Shown here: positions 26,562 to 35,071 of the stretch, piece by piece
Numbering within the stretch: the first letter of the stretch is position 1
Layout: every line of letters starts with the position of its first letter
Assembly (NCBI GenBank): GCA_041393395.1
Contig: JAWKKG010000003.1
Coordinates: 806,001-870,000 of the forward strand
DNA length: 64,000 nt
Source of the DNA: JAGQIB01 sp041393395
GTDB taxonomy: Bacteria > ARS69
Direction: 5' to 3'
Position numbers and translations under genes: made by a program
Notes under the pieces: generated by a model
What the model saw: the letters and a program-made list of their open reading frames with translations, nothing else
Database searches by the model: none
What the model was told of the DNA's origin: nothing

Positions 26562-26648
26562 CGCCCGCGCCCGGGGCCGCCGAGCGCCGGATCCGTCCGT
26601 CATCTGTGTTATCCTCGTCCGGCTTTGTACCCCCTCCCGGAGACCTGC

Positions 26649-28283
26649 ATGACGTCCAAGCCTCGAAAGGTCGTGGTCCTCGGGGTGGACGGCGCCGATT
26701 TCCGCTATTACCGCCGCTGGATCGAGAAGGGGCTCACGCCGAATTTCGCGAAGCTGGCCGAACGCGGGCGGATGGGAATCCTCCAGTCGACGTATCCGCC
26801 GGTGACCGCGCCGGCGTGGATCTCGATGATGACCGGCGAGTCTCCCGGCCACCACGGAATCGTGGGCTTCGCGGCCCCGTTCACGGGGGAGATCACGCGG
26901 AAGGTCGTGAACGCCTCGAGCGTCGAGTCCCCGACCATCTGGGAGATCATCGGGCAGCACGAGCGGGACTCGCTCGTGGTGAACGTGCCGCTCACGTACC
27001 CCGTGCGACCGATGCGCGGGATCCTGGTCTCGGGAATGCTCACGCCGGAGGGCGCCGAGTTCACCTGGCCGCGGGAGTACCTGCCGGAGCTGCGACTGCT
27101 GCAGCCCGACTACCGGATCGATCTCGCGTGGCAGGACTACAAGGATCGAGGTCACGATCTCGTGCGCGATCAGAAGGCGATGACCCGCGCGCGCGCCGAG
27201 CTCTGCGTGAAGCTGCTCCAGTCCAAGCCCTGGGACTTCTTCTTCGTGGTGTTCACGGGGACGGATCGCCTGCAGCACTGCCTGCACGAGCACGTGATGC
27301 GGATCGACGACGATCGGGCCGTGCGCGACGACTCGCTCACCGCCGCGGTGCGCGACTACTTCGTCTCGCTGGACGAACGCCTCGGCGACGTGATGGAGGC
27401 GGCCGGCGAGGACGCGCATTTCATCGTGGTCTCGGACCACGGGTTCGGACCGCTCGAGAAGAACGTGTACTTCAATCGCTGGCTCGCCGACGAAGGTCTG
27501 CTCGCGCTCAAGCCGCGCGGCGCCGGCACGAGCCGCAAGATGTGGAAGACGGCGCTGAACCGGGTGGGCATCACGCGATCCACGATCACGTCGCTCGGCC
27601 GCGCGGTGGGACTCGGCGATTCCGTGGAGCGCGAGGTCCAGAAGCTGAATCCCTTCGTGGGAGGGATCGAGTGGAGTCGCACCAAGGTCCACTACTATCC
27701 GACGAACGGCTTCTTCGTGAACCTCGAGGGACGCGACGCGTTCGGCATCGTGAAGCCCGGCGCCGAGTACGAGGCCGTGGTGTCGGATCTGATCGCGCGG
27801 CTCGAGGCGATGAAGGACCCGCGAACGGGCGAGCGGCTCCTGCCGGTGGTCAAGCGTCGCGACGAGCTGTTCCGGGGCCGCAACGTCGACAAGCTGCCGG
27901 ACGTGTTCGTGGAGTTCCTCGACCAGCCCTACGACGCGTTCATGCAGGACTACGACGTGCCCGGCGTGTTCGTGAAGCCGGACTGGGGAAACGGCACGCA
28001 TCGCCGCAACGGACTCTTCATCGGCGCCGGCCCGGACCTCGCCTCGGGCGACGAGATCGAGGGGATGGAGATTTTCGACGTGGCGCCGAACGTTCTTCAT
28101 CTTCTGGGGTTGCCAATTCCCGAACACATGGACGGCCGCTTCCGCCCGGATCTGTTCACGGGCGAGGCGGCCGAGGGAGCCCGGTTCGAGGCGCTCGCCG
28201 CGGACGGGGGAAGCCGCTACGGCATCTCGGAGGAAGAAGAACGTGATCTGGAGGAGAAGCTCCGCGGGCTCGGTTACCTCTGA
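26649..28283 (+). CDS. Alkaline-phosphatase-superfamily phosphodiesterase/phosphatase
   Basis: This 544-residue enzyme belongs to the type I phosphodiesterase/nucleotide pyrophosphatase branch of the alkaline phosphatase superfamily. The N-terminal VVVLGVDGADFRYYRRW provides the first metal ligand. The threonine in YPPVTAPAWISMMTG is the expected nucleophile, and VVSDHGFGPLEK and NGTHRRNGLFI give later metal ligands. I see no signal peptide, so it is probably cytoplasmic. The ATG at 26649 is chosen for the GGAG six bases upstream; a TATCCT -10-like element lies at 26610-26615. It ends in EEKLRGLGYL, a tail common in this group. The substrate is unknown. Confidence 0.85.
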   Translation: MTSKPRKVVVLGVDGADFRYYRRWIEKGLTPNFAKLAERGRMGILQSTYPPVTAPAWISMMTGESPGHHGIVGFAAPFTGEITRKVVNASSVESPTIWEIIGQHERDSLVVNVPLTYPVRPMRGILVSGMLTPEGAEFTWPREYLPELRLLQPDYRIDLAWQDYKDRGHDLVRDQKAMTRARAELCVKLLQSKPWDFFFVVFTGTDRLQHCLHEHVMRIDDDRAVRDDSLTAAVRDYFVSLDERLGDVMEAAGEDAHFIVVSDHGFGPLEKNVYFNRWLADEGLLALKPRGAGTSRKMWKTALNRVGITRSTITSLGRAVGLGDSVEREVQKLNPFVGGIEWSRTKVHYYPTNGFFVNLEGRDAFGIVKPGAEYEAVVSDLIARLEAMKDPRTGERLLPVVKRRDELFRGRNVDKLPDVFVEFLDQPYDAFMQDYDVPGVFVKPDWGNGTHRRNGLFIGAGPDLASGDEIEGMEIFDVAPNVLHLLGLPIPEHMDGRFRPDLFTGEAAEGARFEALAADGGSRYGISEEEERDLEEKLRGLGYL

Positions 28284-31155
28284 CCTCGGCGCGCGCATCG
28301 CGTCGCTGATCGTCGTCGCCGGATGTCTGGCCGTCGCGCCGGCCGCTCCGGCCGCTCCCTCCGGGGAGATCCCACTCGACCCGGCCGTCACGGTGGGGAA
28401 GCTGGACAACGGCCTCACCTACATCGTCCGCGCGAACGGCAAGCCGAAGGCTCGGGCCGACCTGCGTCTCGTGGTCCAGGCCGGATCCGTGGACGAGGCC
28501 GACGATCAGCGCGGGCTCGCCCACTTCCTCGAGCACATGCTGTTCAACGGGACGGAGTCCTTCCCGAGCAACGAGATCATCGACTACCTGGAGTCGATCG
28601 GCGCTCGATTCGGCGCGGATCTGAACGCGTACACGTCGTTCGACGAGACGGTGTACATGCTCGAGATTCCCACCGACCGCGAGGACCTGCTCGATCGCGG
28701 CCTCGCGATCCTCGGCGAGTTCGCGCACCGTGCCACGATCGAGCCGGACGAGGTGGAGCGCGAGCGCGGTGTGGTGCTGGATGAATGGAGACGCGGCCTC
28801 GGCGCCGGCTCCCGGATCCGCGACCAGCAACTCCCGATCCTCTTGAAGGGCTCCCGCTACGCGGACCGGCTTCCGATCGGCGACCCGGCGATCCTCGAGA
28901 AGGGCGACCCGGAGGCGATCCGTCGGTTCTATCGGGACTGGTATCGCCCGGAGCGAATGGCGGTCGTGGCGGTCGGCGATTTCGACGTGGACACGGTGGT
29001 GGCGGGCATTCGCCGGGAGTTCGGGGCGATCCCCGTCAGCGACGATCTCGGGGAACGTGTCGACTGGGACGTTCCCGCGCAGCCCGACACGCTGTTCGCG
29101 CTCGCCGACGACGACGAGCTGCGAGGCACGAGCGTCGGATTCAGCACGAAGCGAGCGGCCCGCGGCGAAGCGACGACGTGGCCTGCGTACCGGCGCGATC
29201 TCGTGGAGCGACTCGCGATCGCGATGTTCAACGATCGGATGTTCGAGCTCTCGCGGTCGGACGATCCTCCGTTCCTCGGCGCGGGGCTCGGCGTGAGCGG
29301 CTTCGGCCGCGTGACCGAGCTCGTTTCGGAGAGCGCGCGCGTGGAGGCGGGGGGCGAGGCTCGCGGGCTGGAAGCGCTGCTCACGGAGACGTTGCGCGCG
29401 CGCCGGCACGGCTTCCTGCCGTCCGAGCTCGAACGCATGAAGGCCGAGTACCTCGCCGGCATCGAGGCGACCGCGGCGGAGCGCGAGAAGACGTCGAGCG
29501 CGAGCTACGTCTCGGAGTACACACGGCACTTCCTCACGAACGAACCGATCCCCGGAATCGACGCCGAGCTCTCGTTCACGCGGGAGGCGCTGCCCGGAAT
29601 CGACGTCGCGGAGTGCTCGGCCGCGTTCCGCGACCTCACCGGCGGCGGTGGCCTCGTGATCGAGGCGAGTCGGCCGACTTCCCGCGCCGAGGTCGGGGAG
29701 GCGGAGCTGCGGGCGAGCCTGCGCGCGGCGGCGGCGAGCGACCCGGCCCCCTGGGTCGAGCGGACGGTCGGCACGACGCTCGTGGAGCACCGCGCGGCGC
29801 CGGGCACGGTGGTGTCCCGGCGGGAGATCGCCGATCTCGGACTGACCGAGGCGGTGCTCTCGAACGGGCTCACGGTGTACCTGAAGCCGACGGAGTTCCA
29901 GGACGACACGATCGTGTTCCAGGGCCTCGCACTCGGCGGGACGTCGCAGGTCGAGGACGCGGACGTCCTCTCGGCCGGCGCCGCCTCCGGCCTCGTGTCC
30001 GAGGCGGGCTACGGCGGCCACTCCCGGGTGGACCTCGACCGGATCCTGACCGGGAAGGTCGCGTCGGCCTCGCCGTATTTCCAGGAGCGGTGGCACGGCG
30101 TGTCCGGGTCGTCCACGATCAAGGATCTCGACACCGCACTCGACCTCGCGATGCTCGTGATGACCGAGCCGAACGACGATCCCGCGGCGTTCGCGCGCTG
30201 GCGGACACGCGTGGCTGCGTCGCTCGCGAATCGCGCGTCGGATCCCTCGGCGAAGTACTTCGATCGCCTGACCGAGATCAACACGAACGACCATCCGCGC
30301 GAGCGTCCCTTCACCGCGGATCGACTCGACGAGGTCGACCCGGCCGTCGCGCTCGCGTTCTACCGGCACTGCTTCGCGAACCCGGCGGACTTCGCGTTCT
30401 TCTTCGTGGGGAATCTCGACCCGGACGATCTGCTTCCGCGGATCGCGCGCACGCTCGGGTCGCTGCCCGCGTCGTCCGCGCCGGCGAGCCGGTGGGTCGA
30501 CCGAGGCGTCATGCCCTCCGACCACGACGTGCGGGAGACCGTCTACGCCGGACGGGAACCGCGGTCCCTTACCACGCTGACGTTCCCGAGCTACGGCGGC
30601 GACGATCCGGACGAGTGGCATCGTCTCCGGACCGCCTGCTCGATCCTCGAGCGCCGGCTTCGCGAGACGTTGCGCGAGGACCTCGGTGCGACGTACGGCG
30701 TGAGCGCATCGTACCGGTGGAATCTCGTCGGGCCCGCGCGGGGAACGATCGTGATCCGCTACGGCTGCGCGCCCGACGTCGCGGAATCCCTCGGGGACGC
30801 GGCGCTGGAGGTCCTCCGCTCGCTCCGGGAGACCGGACCGACGGCGGAGGAGCTCGCGACCGAGAAGGAGATCCAGAGCCGTGAGCTCGAGACGAGCCTC
30901 GAGCAGAACGGATTCTGGCTCGGGAATCTCTACGGCCTCTGGTTGCGCGGCCGCGATCTGCACGAGGTGCTGGATCGACAGGATCGCATCGACTCGCTGG
31001 ATCTGCCCGGACTCACCCGGACGCTGCAGGAGAACGTCGATCCGGATCACCGCACCTGGGTGGACTGGCTCCCCGTGACCGCGAGCACGGAGGCGTCCGC
31101 CGCGGACGTCGGCGCGGCGGGGCTCGACTCGCGGGGGACGGACGTCATACACTGA
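28243..31155 (+). CDS. M16-family zinc peptidase (PqqL-like), exported
   Basis: This 970-residue protein has two M16 halves. The first carries the inverted zinc motif HFLEH (H94, H98) with the downstream glutamate in ERGVVLDEWRR. The second half (from about 540) lacks the zinc motif and holds the substrate-binding TLREDLGATYGVSASY segment. The hydrophobic N-terminus (RIASLIVVAGCLAVAPAAPA) is a signal peptide with a possible lipobox VAGC. The GTG at 28243 overlaps the previous gene by 41 bases and has GGAGG nine bases upstream inside it. Peptidases of this layout degrade short peptides in the periplasm. Confidence 0.88.
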   Translation: MIWRRSSAGSVTSDLGARIASLIVVAGCLAVAPAAPAAPSGEIPLDPAVTVGKLDNGLTYIVRANGKPKARADLRLVVQAGSVDEADDQRGLAHFLEHMLFNGTESFPSNEIIDYLESIGARFGADLNAYTSFDETVYMLEIPTDREDLLDRGLAILGEFAHRATIEPDEVERERGVVLDEWRRGLGAGSRIRDQQLPILLKGSRYADRLPIGDPAILEKGDPEAIRRFYRDWYRPERMAVVAVGDFDVDTVVAGIRREFGAIPVSDDLGERVDWDVPAQPDTLFALADDDELRGTSVGFSTKRAARGEATTWPAYRRDLVERLAIAMFNDRMFELSRSDDPPFLGAGLGVSGFGRVTELVSESARVEAGGEARGLEALLTETLRARRHGFLPSELERMKAEYLAGIEATAAEREKTSSASYVSEYTRHFLTNEPIPGIDAELSFTREALPGIDVAECSAAFRDLTGGGGLVIEASRPTSRAEVGEAELRASLRAAAASDPAPWVERTVGTTLVEHRAAPGTVVSRREIADLGLTEAVLSNGLTVYLKPTEFQDDTIVFQGLALGGTSQVEDADVLSAGAASGLVSEAGYGGHSRVDLDRILTGKVASASPYFQERWHGVSGSSTIKDLDTALDLAMLVMTEPNDDPAAFARWRTRVAASLANRASDPSAKYFDRLTEINTNDHPRERPFTADRLDEVDPAVALAFYRHCFANPADFAFFFVGNLDPDDLLPRIARTLGSLPASSAPASRWVDRGVMPSDHDVRETVYAGREPRSLTTLTFPSYGGDDPDEWHRLRTACSILERRLRETLREDLGATYGVSASYRWNLVGPARGTIVIRYGCAPDVAESLGDAALEVLRSLRETGPTAEELATEKEIQSRELETSLEQNGFWLGNLYGLWLRGRDLHEVLDRQDRIDSLDLPGLTRTLQENVDPDHRTWVDWLPVTASTEASAADVGAAGLDSRGTDVIH

Positions 31156-31229
31156 ACGGGCCCCGATCGACCACGCCCCGGGTCCCCTTCCATGTTCCGT
31201 CGTCCACTTCCGGCCGGCCGAGGGAATCG

Positions 31230-32768
31230 ATGTCGCTCCGATCTCGCGCTCGCTTCGTGAGTCCCGTCCTGCTGATGACGGCCGCGCCGTTCCTCGCGGT
31301 CGGTTCGGCGTCGGCCGAGCGCGTCACGCGCGCCGACGTCTTCCCTCCGGACCGGAGCGTCTGCGCGCTGCCGCCGGCGTCGCGTGACACGGGGGACGAA
31401 CCGTACGCGCGCGCCGCCTCCGTACCCGTGGCGGCGGCGCCGGACTCGCCGGATCTCGTCACCCGCCAGTGGCTCGGCGTGGTCGCCGCGCCGCTGTCCG
31501 ACGAGTACGCGTTCACCGTGGAAGACGGGGTCGTGGGCGTGTCCCTGCACGCGTTCGCGGACGCGCCCGACTGTCGTGTTTCCGTGGAGTTGCTCGGCCC
31601 CGGCGGGGAGGTGCTCGCGTGCGAGGGTTGCCCGGACGCGCCGGCGGTCGGAGAGGCGCTCGTGGGACACGGCACCGCGCAGATGCCGAGCACGGATCGT
31701 CCCGGCTGGGAACTCGGGCCCGGGGAATACGCGTTTCGCGTGCGGGCGATCCCGGACGACGATCAGGTCCCGTGCGAGCAGCTCACCGCGAACGTCTTCG
31801 CGCAGTTCCGCGCGAACGAATCCGTGCGCGTGGAGCACGTGCTCGATCTGAATTTCGTCTACCTTCCGGGGTCCACGCTCTCCGCGGACATCGCGCAGTC
31901 CTCGCCGCGTTTCGCCGACTTCCTCGGCATGGCCCAGAAGTGGCTCGACGCGACCGGGATCCGGATCGGCCGCGTGACGCACGTCGATCTGGACCGCCCC
32001 GAGTTCGACGTGATCACGACCTGGGAAGAGGCGGGACGCATGTTCCGGACCTCGAGCGAAGTCGGCGCGTCGCGCGCGCTGAACGTCTACTGCGTGCGGA
32101 CGTTCGAGCCGCCGCTCTATCCCGTGGCGGGGCTCTCCGGTGGGATTCCCGGGCCGGCGCTCTCCGGCACCGTGGCTTCCGGCATCGCCATGCGGATGGC
32201 GCCGTTCTTCACGTGCAGCGATTGCCTGCGCGCGTACGCCTCACTGTTCGCGCACGAGATCGGTCACTATCTCGGCTTCTTCCACACCACGGAGGCCGAC
32301 GTGGAGCACTGGGATCCGTTCTCGGACACGCCCGAGTGTCACGTCACGAATCTCGGCGACTGTCCGGACTTCGATCACGTGATGTTCCCCCTCATTCACA
32401 CGCGAAACTCGATCTGGAGCGATTCCCAGATCCGGATCGCGCCGACGCATCCGCTCGTACGCACGGTGGCGGTCTCGGGGCCGGATCCCGGCGACCACGA
32501 ACCGACCGGACCGGCGCCGTTTCTCGCGGGTCCGAATCCGTGGTCGGCAGAGGGCGCGTTGCGACTCACGCGCACGGCGGGTCCAGGGGAATGGAGCGTG
32601 GACGTCCACGACGTCACGGGCCGCCGTTTGCGCACGCTTTCCGGCTCCGGCGCGTTGACGTGGGACGGGCGAACCACGACCGGCGATCGCGTGCCGGCCG
32701 GCGTCTACTTCCTGCGTGCCCGCGCGGGCGAGGACGTCCGGACACTCCGCGTGGTGAAGACCGAGTGA
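31230..32768 (+). CDS. Secreted metzincin-type metalloprotease with FlgD/T9SS-like C-terminal domain
   Basis: This 512-residue secreted protein has a signal peptide (MTAAPFLAVGSASA), a beta-rich region that may be a PPC-like domain (about 70-190), and a metalloprotease domain with the full metzincin zinc site HEIGHYLGFFH near residue 345 and a possible Met-turn in DHVMFPL. The last 80 residues begin AGPNPWSAEGALRL and run to GVYFLRARAG with a WDGRTTTGDRVPAGVY core. This is the FlgD-Ig-like domain used as a secretion or surface-attachment signal in FCB-type bacteria. Two cysteine pairs suggest disulfides. It is coupled to the next lipoprotein by a GTGA overlap. Confidence 0.85.
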   Translation: MSLRSRARFVSPVLLMTAAPFLAVGSASAERVTRADVFPPDRSVCALPPASRDTGDEPYARAASVPVAAAPDSPDLVTRQWLGVVAAPLSDEYAFTVEDGVVGVSLHAFADAPDCRVSVELLGPGGEVLACEGCPDAPAVGEALVGHGTAQMPSTDRPGWELGPGEYAFRVRAIPDDDQVPCEQLTANVFAQFRANESVRVEHVLDLNFVYLPGSTLSADIAQSSPRFADFLGMAQKWLDATGIRIGRVTHVDLDRPEFDVITTWEEAGRMFRTSSEVGASRALNVYCVRTFEPPLYPVAGLSGGIPGPALSGTVASGIAMRMAPFFTCSDCLRAYASLFAHEIGHYLGFFHTTEADVEHWDPFSDTPECHVTNLGDCPDFDHVMFPLIHTRNSIWSDSQIRIAPTHPLVRTVAVSGPDPGDHEPTGPAPFLAGPNPWSAEGALRLTRTAGPGEWSVDVHDVTGRRLRTLSGSGALTWDGRTTTGDRVPAGVYFLRARAGEDVRTLRVVKTE

Positions 32769-33223
32769 GACTCCGTACGATTGCGTTCGTGATTCTCGCG
32801 TCCGCCCTCGCGGGCGGCGGCTGCGAGCGCTCGACGCCGTCTCGTCCCACGACACCGCCGGTCGCGCCGGCCCGCGTGGTGCCGCATTCCTATCTGCCGC
32901 GTCCCGTCGAGCAGGACTACGTGGAGGTCGTGGCGATCGAGACGGCGGCGCCGATCGCGCTGCTGCTGGAGCCCCGCGTGCAGACTCCGCGCGAAGGCCC
33001 CTGGCGCGTCACCCTCGGGGATCCGAGCGGAGAGCCCGCGGCGACGTTTCCCGCCGAGCGGGTGGACCCCGCCACCGGCCGCGTGACGTTGCTGATCGAG
33101 CCGGGGGTGCTCACGCCCGGAGAGTGGACGGTGGAGTTCGATCTCGTGCCGGGGGGGCAATCGCTCGGTGCGAAGCGGTACGTGTTCCGGTTCCGCGCGG
33201 AGGCGTCAGCCGAGTCCCGGTGA
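32765..33223 (+). CDS. Small putative lipoprotein, unknown function
   Basis: This 152-residue protein starts at a GTG overlapping the stop of the metalloprotease gene (GTGA). Its N-terminus is a lipoprotein-like signal (FVILASALAGGGC) although the lipobox GGGC is atypical. A Pro/Thr-rich linker follows (STPSRPTTPPVAPARVV), then a beta-sandwich-like domain of about 100 residues with DYVEVVAIETAAPIALLLEP and PGEWTVEFDLVPGG. I do not recognise a family. Coupling to the protease suggests a shared role such as anchoring or inhibition. Its end overlaps the convergent dehydrogenase gene by 18 bases. Confidence 0.6.
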   Translation: MRLRTIAFVILASALAGGGCERSTPSRPTTPPVAPARVVPHSYLPRPVEQDYVEVVAIETAAPIALLLEPRVQTPREGPWRVTLGDPSGEPAATFPAERVDPATGRVTLLIEPGVLTPGEWTVEFDLVPGGQSLGAKRYVFRFRAEASAESR

Positions 33224-34165
33224 CGCGTTCGGCGCCCAGCGGAGCCCGGTGAGCACCGAACCCACGGTCGCGCGATCGCCGGGGATGCCGGCCGCGAACT
33301 TCAGGTGCAACGGCGGATCTCCCGCGATGCGAATCTCGTCGCCCGGGTCGGGGTGACCGAACTGCATCTCGAGACGGACCTTCGCCACGATGCGGCCGTT
33401 CGCGTCGCGAGCGTCGACTCGGTGCCGCACGCCGAGGATGCGCCCCGCCGCGATCTCGCGTCCGCGCCGGCGGACGTTCTCCTTCGCCACGATCGGAGAG
33501 ATGCGCTCCTCGCCGACCTCGGCCTGCAGCGGCAGGTGATTCACCAGGAAGATCAGCGAGTCGCGCAGCCCCACGTGACCGATCGCGGACTCGCGATGTC
33601 TGCGGCGAAACTCGGCGGCCGTGATGCCGACGCCGGTCTTGTCCTGAAGCGCTCGCCGTCGCTGCGACGTGTCCACGCGTCGGAGCACCTCGATCGAGGA
33701 CACGGAGACGCAGACGTTCGCCACGGCGGCCGGCAGCACATCCATCGCGAATCCGGGATTCACGCCGACCGCGAGGACGGGCACCGCGGCGTCGCGGGCG
33801 GCCCGGTCGAGTGCCCGGGCGCGCGCCGGCCACCGCCATCGCGCCGCGATCAGCTCCTCGCAAGTGGATACCACCGGGAGTCGGCGGGAGAGAACGTCGC
33901 GGAGCTGCTTCTCCGCGGTCGGGAAACGGGATGCCGCGAGGTGGGCGACTACGTCGGCACGGGTCCGGACCTCGGCGAGAGATGCCGCCACGCGCTGTCG
34001 CGGCGCGCGATCGTCTCCGAGGACGTCGGCGAGAGTCCGGCCGGCGAGCCCGGGCGCCGGATCGACCGCGGCGACGAGACGGAGGTCTTCGGAATCCAGA
34101 ATGGCGGAGGCAACGGCCCGTCCGATCGGACCGAGGCCCAGGATCAGAACACGCGGACGGCGCAT
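33206..34165 (-). CDS. DapB-like / diaminopentanoate-dehydrogenase-like NAD(P) oxidoreductase
   Basis: This 319-residue Rossmann-fold protein begins with VLILGLGPIGRAVASAIL. It has the dihydrodipicolinate-reductase N-terminal pattern (VDPAPGLAGRTLADVLG, VVAHLAASRF, LPVVSTCEELIAARW) and NPGFAMDVLPAAV, as in 2,4-diaminopentanoate dehydrogenase relatives. The ATG at 34165 has GGAGAG upstream. It follows a UDG-superfamily gene by 13 bases. No ornithine- or lysine-pathway genes are nearby, so the substrate is open. Confidence 0.75.
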   Translation of the reverse strand: MRRPRVLILGLGPIGRAVASAILDSEDLRLVAAVDPAPGLAGRTLADVLGDDRAPRQRVAASLAEVRTRADVVAHLAASRFPTAEKQLRDVLSRRLPVVSTCEELIAARWRWPARARALDRAARDAAVPVLAVGVNPGFAMDVLPAAVANVCVSVSSIEVLRRVDTSQRRRALQDKTGVGITAAEFRRRHRESAIGHVGLRDSLIFLVNHLPLQAEVGEERISPIVAKENVRRRGREIAAGRILGVRHRVDARDANGRIVAKVRLEMQFGHPDPGDEIRIAGDPPLHLKFAAGIPGDRATVGSVLTGLRWAPNASPGLG

Positions 34166-34178
34166 GTCGTCTCTCCGG

Positions 34179-34805
34179 TCAGTTCCCCGCGGGGGCGCGT
34201 CGCTCCGAACCGTTCAGGATCGACGGGATCCGCGCCCAGTCGCGGCGCTGGCGCATCTCGGGCCGCGCCTGCAACGTCGACGGGGATGCGAGGTACAGAG
34301 GGTACACCGTGGTCTCGCGTCCTTCCAGGACGCGCCCCACGTCGTAGTTCAGGATGTACTGGCGGAGCTCGGTCCACTCCGGGAAGCAAGCCTGCACGGC
34401 CTGCACCGCCGTGTGCCCGAGCGGGATCACGAGCCGGGGCTTGAGGATCGTGATCAGGCGGCGAAGGTGACGCGAGCAGGCGCGGGCCTCGTCCAGCGTG
34501 GGACGACCGGGCCGCAGCGACTCGTCTACCGGCACGCACATCACCGCGGTGACGTAGAGGATCTCCGAGTGCGAGATGCCCGCTTCCTCGAGGTAGGCCG
34601 TGAGCTGCGACACGGTGGGATCTTCGGCGTGCGCGCCGAGCCCCTTGTCGTTCTGGGTCGCATCCCGGTGGGGCTGCTCGCCCACGATCAGGATCCGGGC
34701 CTTCTCCGAGGCTTCGTCGGGCGCCGGCACGAGGATGTCGTGGGCGCCGTAGCACTGGCGACAACGCGAGACTTCGCGAAAGAACTGCCGGATCCGTTCG
34801 GACAC
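34179..34805 (-). CDS. Uracil-DNA-glycosylase-superfamily protein (family 4-like), first copy
   Basis: This 208-residue protein has the layout of iron-sulfur uracil-DNA glycosylases: CRQC near residue 15, then ILIVGEQPHRDA, two more cysteines in YVTAVMCVPVD and EARACSRHL, and LVIPLGHTAVQAV. The four cysteines fit the [4Fe-4S] cluster of families 4 and 5. However, motif 1 is GEQPH rather than GEAPG, and the closing HPS-type motif reads LASPST, so activity on uracil is uncertain. The start is GTG with GGGGAG upstream. A second, more diverged relative is encoded at 37388-38017. Confidence 0.7.
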   Translation of the reverse strand: MSERIRQFFREVSRCRQCYGAHDILVPAPDEASEKARILIVGEQPHRDATQNDKGLGAHAEDPTVSQLTAYLEEAGISHSEILYVTAVMCVPVDESLRPGRPTLDEARACSRHLRRLITILKPRLVIPLGHTAVQAVQACFPEWTELRQYILNYDVGRVLEGRETTVYPLYLASPSTLQARPEMRQRRDWARIPSILNGSERRAPAGN

Positions 34806-35014
34806 GAGGCGCTCTCCCCACCCTTCCGGTGGCGGATCGATCGGAAGCCCCGGTCGGGGGCGGATCCGCCTTCCCTTGTTACGGAGACGCCACCGGCGGG
34901 CTTGAGGTCGGATTTCTTCTCGGAGGGATCACCAGTCCTTGCGTTCCTTGGGCGAGCCTTCCGAATGCTGGAGCCCCTCCCGTGCACCGGATCCGACGTG
35001 AAGGGGCTCGTTCT

Positions 35015-35024
35015 GCTAAGATCG
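35015..35024 (+). promoter_or_regulatory. GCTAAGATCG -10-like element upstream of the TonB receptor
   Basis: GCTAAGATCG lies 48 bases before the receptor ATG. It resembles the GCTAGANT elements elsewhere. No clear -35 partner is seen. The divergent region 34806-35071 otherwise shows nothing I can name. Confidence 0.35.
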
Positions 35025-35071
35025 GGGCTCGCAACGACCACGCCTGCCACCCCCATCTTGAACGAGCGTCC

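Noticed and set aside
28156..31152. 998-codon minus-strand frame opposite the M16 peptidase
   Set aside because: It mirrors the codon structure of the real peptidase, which has clear zinc motifs, and shows no recognisable domain.
34829..35071. N-terminal extension of the TonB receptor
   Set aside because: It would put 81 residues before a clean signal peptide and would run through the divergent promoter region.
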